From Devosia sp. (GTDB taxonomy: Bacteria; Pseudomonadota; Alphaproteobacteria; Rhizobiales; Devosiaceae), in NCBI RefSeq assembly GCF_017307495.1, contig NZ_JAFKHE010000015.1, positions 62,001 to 126,000 of the forward strand: 64,000 nucleotides of DNA, written 5' to 3'. Both the position numbers and the translations under genes were made by a program. Every line of letters begins with the position of its first letter. Positions within the stretch are counted from its first letter, which is position 1. The notes beneath the pieces were generated by a model. It was not told the DNA's origin and ran no database searches. It saw nothing but the letters and a program-made list of their open reading frames with translations. Shown piece by piece: positions 63,594-64,000 of the stretch.

Positions 63594-64000
63594 GCCAGTT
63601 CCGCCTTCTTACGTGTTTCGCCGGTCTCTGCGGTGGCGACCCAGCACCGGGCGGTGTGGTCGTCGCTGATCGGGAGCAGGGCCGGCACCGTTGTGGTGCA
63701 GCGCGGCTCGCCGGCCTCGCGGCGGACGGCGCAGCGCGGAGCGAAGAGGCAGCCCTGGGGCAGGTTGGTCAGTTGCGGCACGCGGCCCTCGATGACCTCG
63801 AGCATGTCGCGGCCAGCGTCCATGCTCGGAACCGAGCGCAGCAGCGCCTGGGTGTAGGGATGCTTGGGCGAGCGGAACAGGGTCCGCACGTCCGCATGCT
63901 CGACGATCTGGCCGGCATACATCACCGCCACGTGGTCGGCCATTTCGGCGACGACGCCGAGATCGTGGGTGATGAGGATGATGGCCGTGCCGTAGTCGGC
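63590..64000 (-). CDS. ABC transporter ATP-binding protein, OppD/DppD type, partial
   Basis: The C-terminal 136 residues of an ATPase whose start lies beyond the window. The visible part begins near the H-loop (LITHDLGVVAEMADHVAVMYAGQIVE) and has the OppD ending HPYTQALLRSVPS and GCLFAPRCAVRRE. It is the partner of the OppF-type gene downstream. Confidence 0.9.

Overview
This is a GC-rich stretch of an alphaproteobacterial chromosome. Dense uptake and sugar-catabolism operons, many ABC importers each with its own LacI/IclR/LysR regulator, and oxidative (non-phosphorylative) sugar pathways point to Hyphomicrobiales, perhaps Devosia-like. That placement is inferred from gene content, not from a marker gene. 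I see no prophage, transposase, CRISPR array or rRNA. There is one tRNA gene (Met, anticodon CAT).

Layout. 1-8.7 kb, minus strand: a truncated PQQ sugar dehydrogenase, then an operon with a peptide/oligosaccharide-type ABC importer (solute-binding protein, two permeases, two ATPases), a mannonate-dehydratase-like enzyme and a nucleotide-sugar-type SDR. 9.4-17 kb: a CUT1 sugar importer (ATPase, binding protein, two permeases) behind a GH2 glycosidase, with a divergent LacI regulator. 18-20.2 kb: a polytopic membrane protein and a secreted GH43 arabinanase-like enzyme. 20.6-31 kb, plus strand: IclR regulator, L-rhamnose mutarotase, lactonase, L-rhamnonate dehydratase, a second peptide-type ABC importer and a fucose-dehydrogenase-like aldo/keto reductase. 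31-34.8 kb: lytic transglycosylase, L-fuconate dehydratase and a Gfo/Idh/MocA oxidoreductase.

35-42 kb: CutC-like protein, ROK sugar kinase, LacI regulator, then an amino-acid-type ABC importer enclosing a glycosylasparaginase; together these suggest uptake and cleavage of glyco-amino acids such as GlcNAc-Asn. 42-45.2 kb: four-carbon acid-sugar kinase divergent from PdxA2 and a beta-hydroxyacid dehydrogenase (tetronate catabolism). 45.4-53.2 kb: LacI regulator, IlvD/Edd sugar-acid dehydratase, RraA-like protein, CUT2 importer and an amidohydrolase; a shared operator-like sequence lies upstream of both the regulator and the dehydratase.

53.4-64 kb: tRNA-Met, a possible 51-residue gene with its own terminator, a soluble twin-PAS chemoreceptor, an unusual SDR, and a LysR regulator divergent from dabB-dabA (inorganic carbon uptake) followed by an overlapping DUF6671-like double zinc-ribbon gene. 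The window ends inside a third peptide-type ABC ATPase pair.

Recurrent structure: hairpins sit in the gap after the binding-protein gene in four importer operons, and palindromic repeats bounded by GTCAT/ATGAC are scattered in intergenic DNA.
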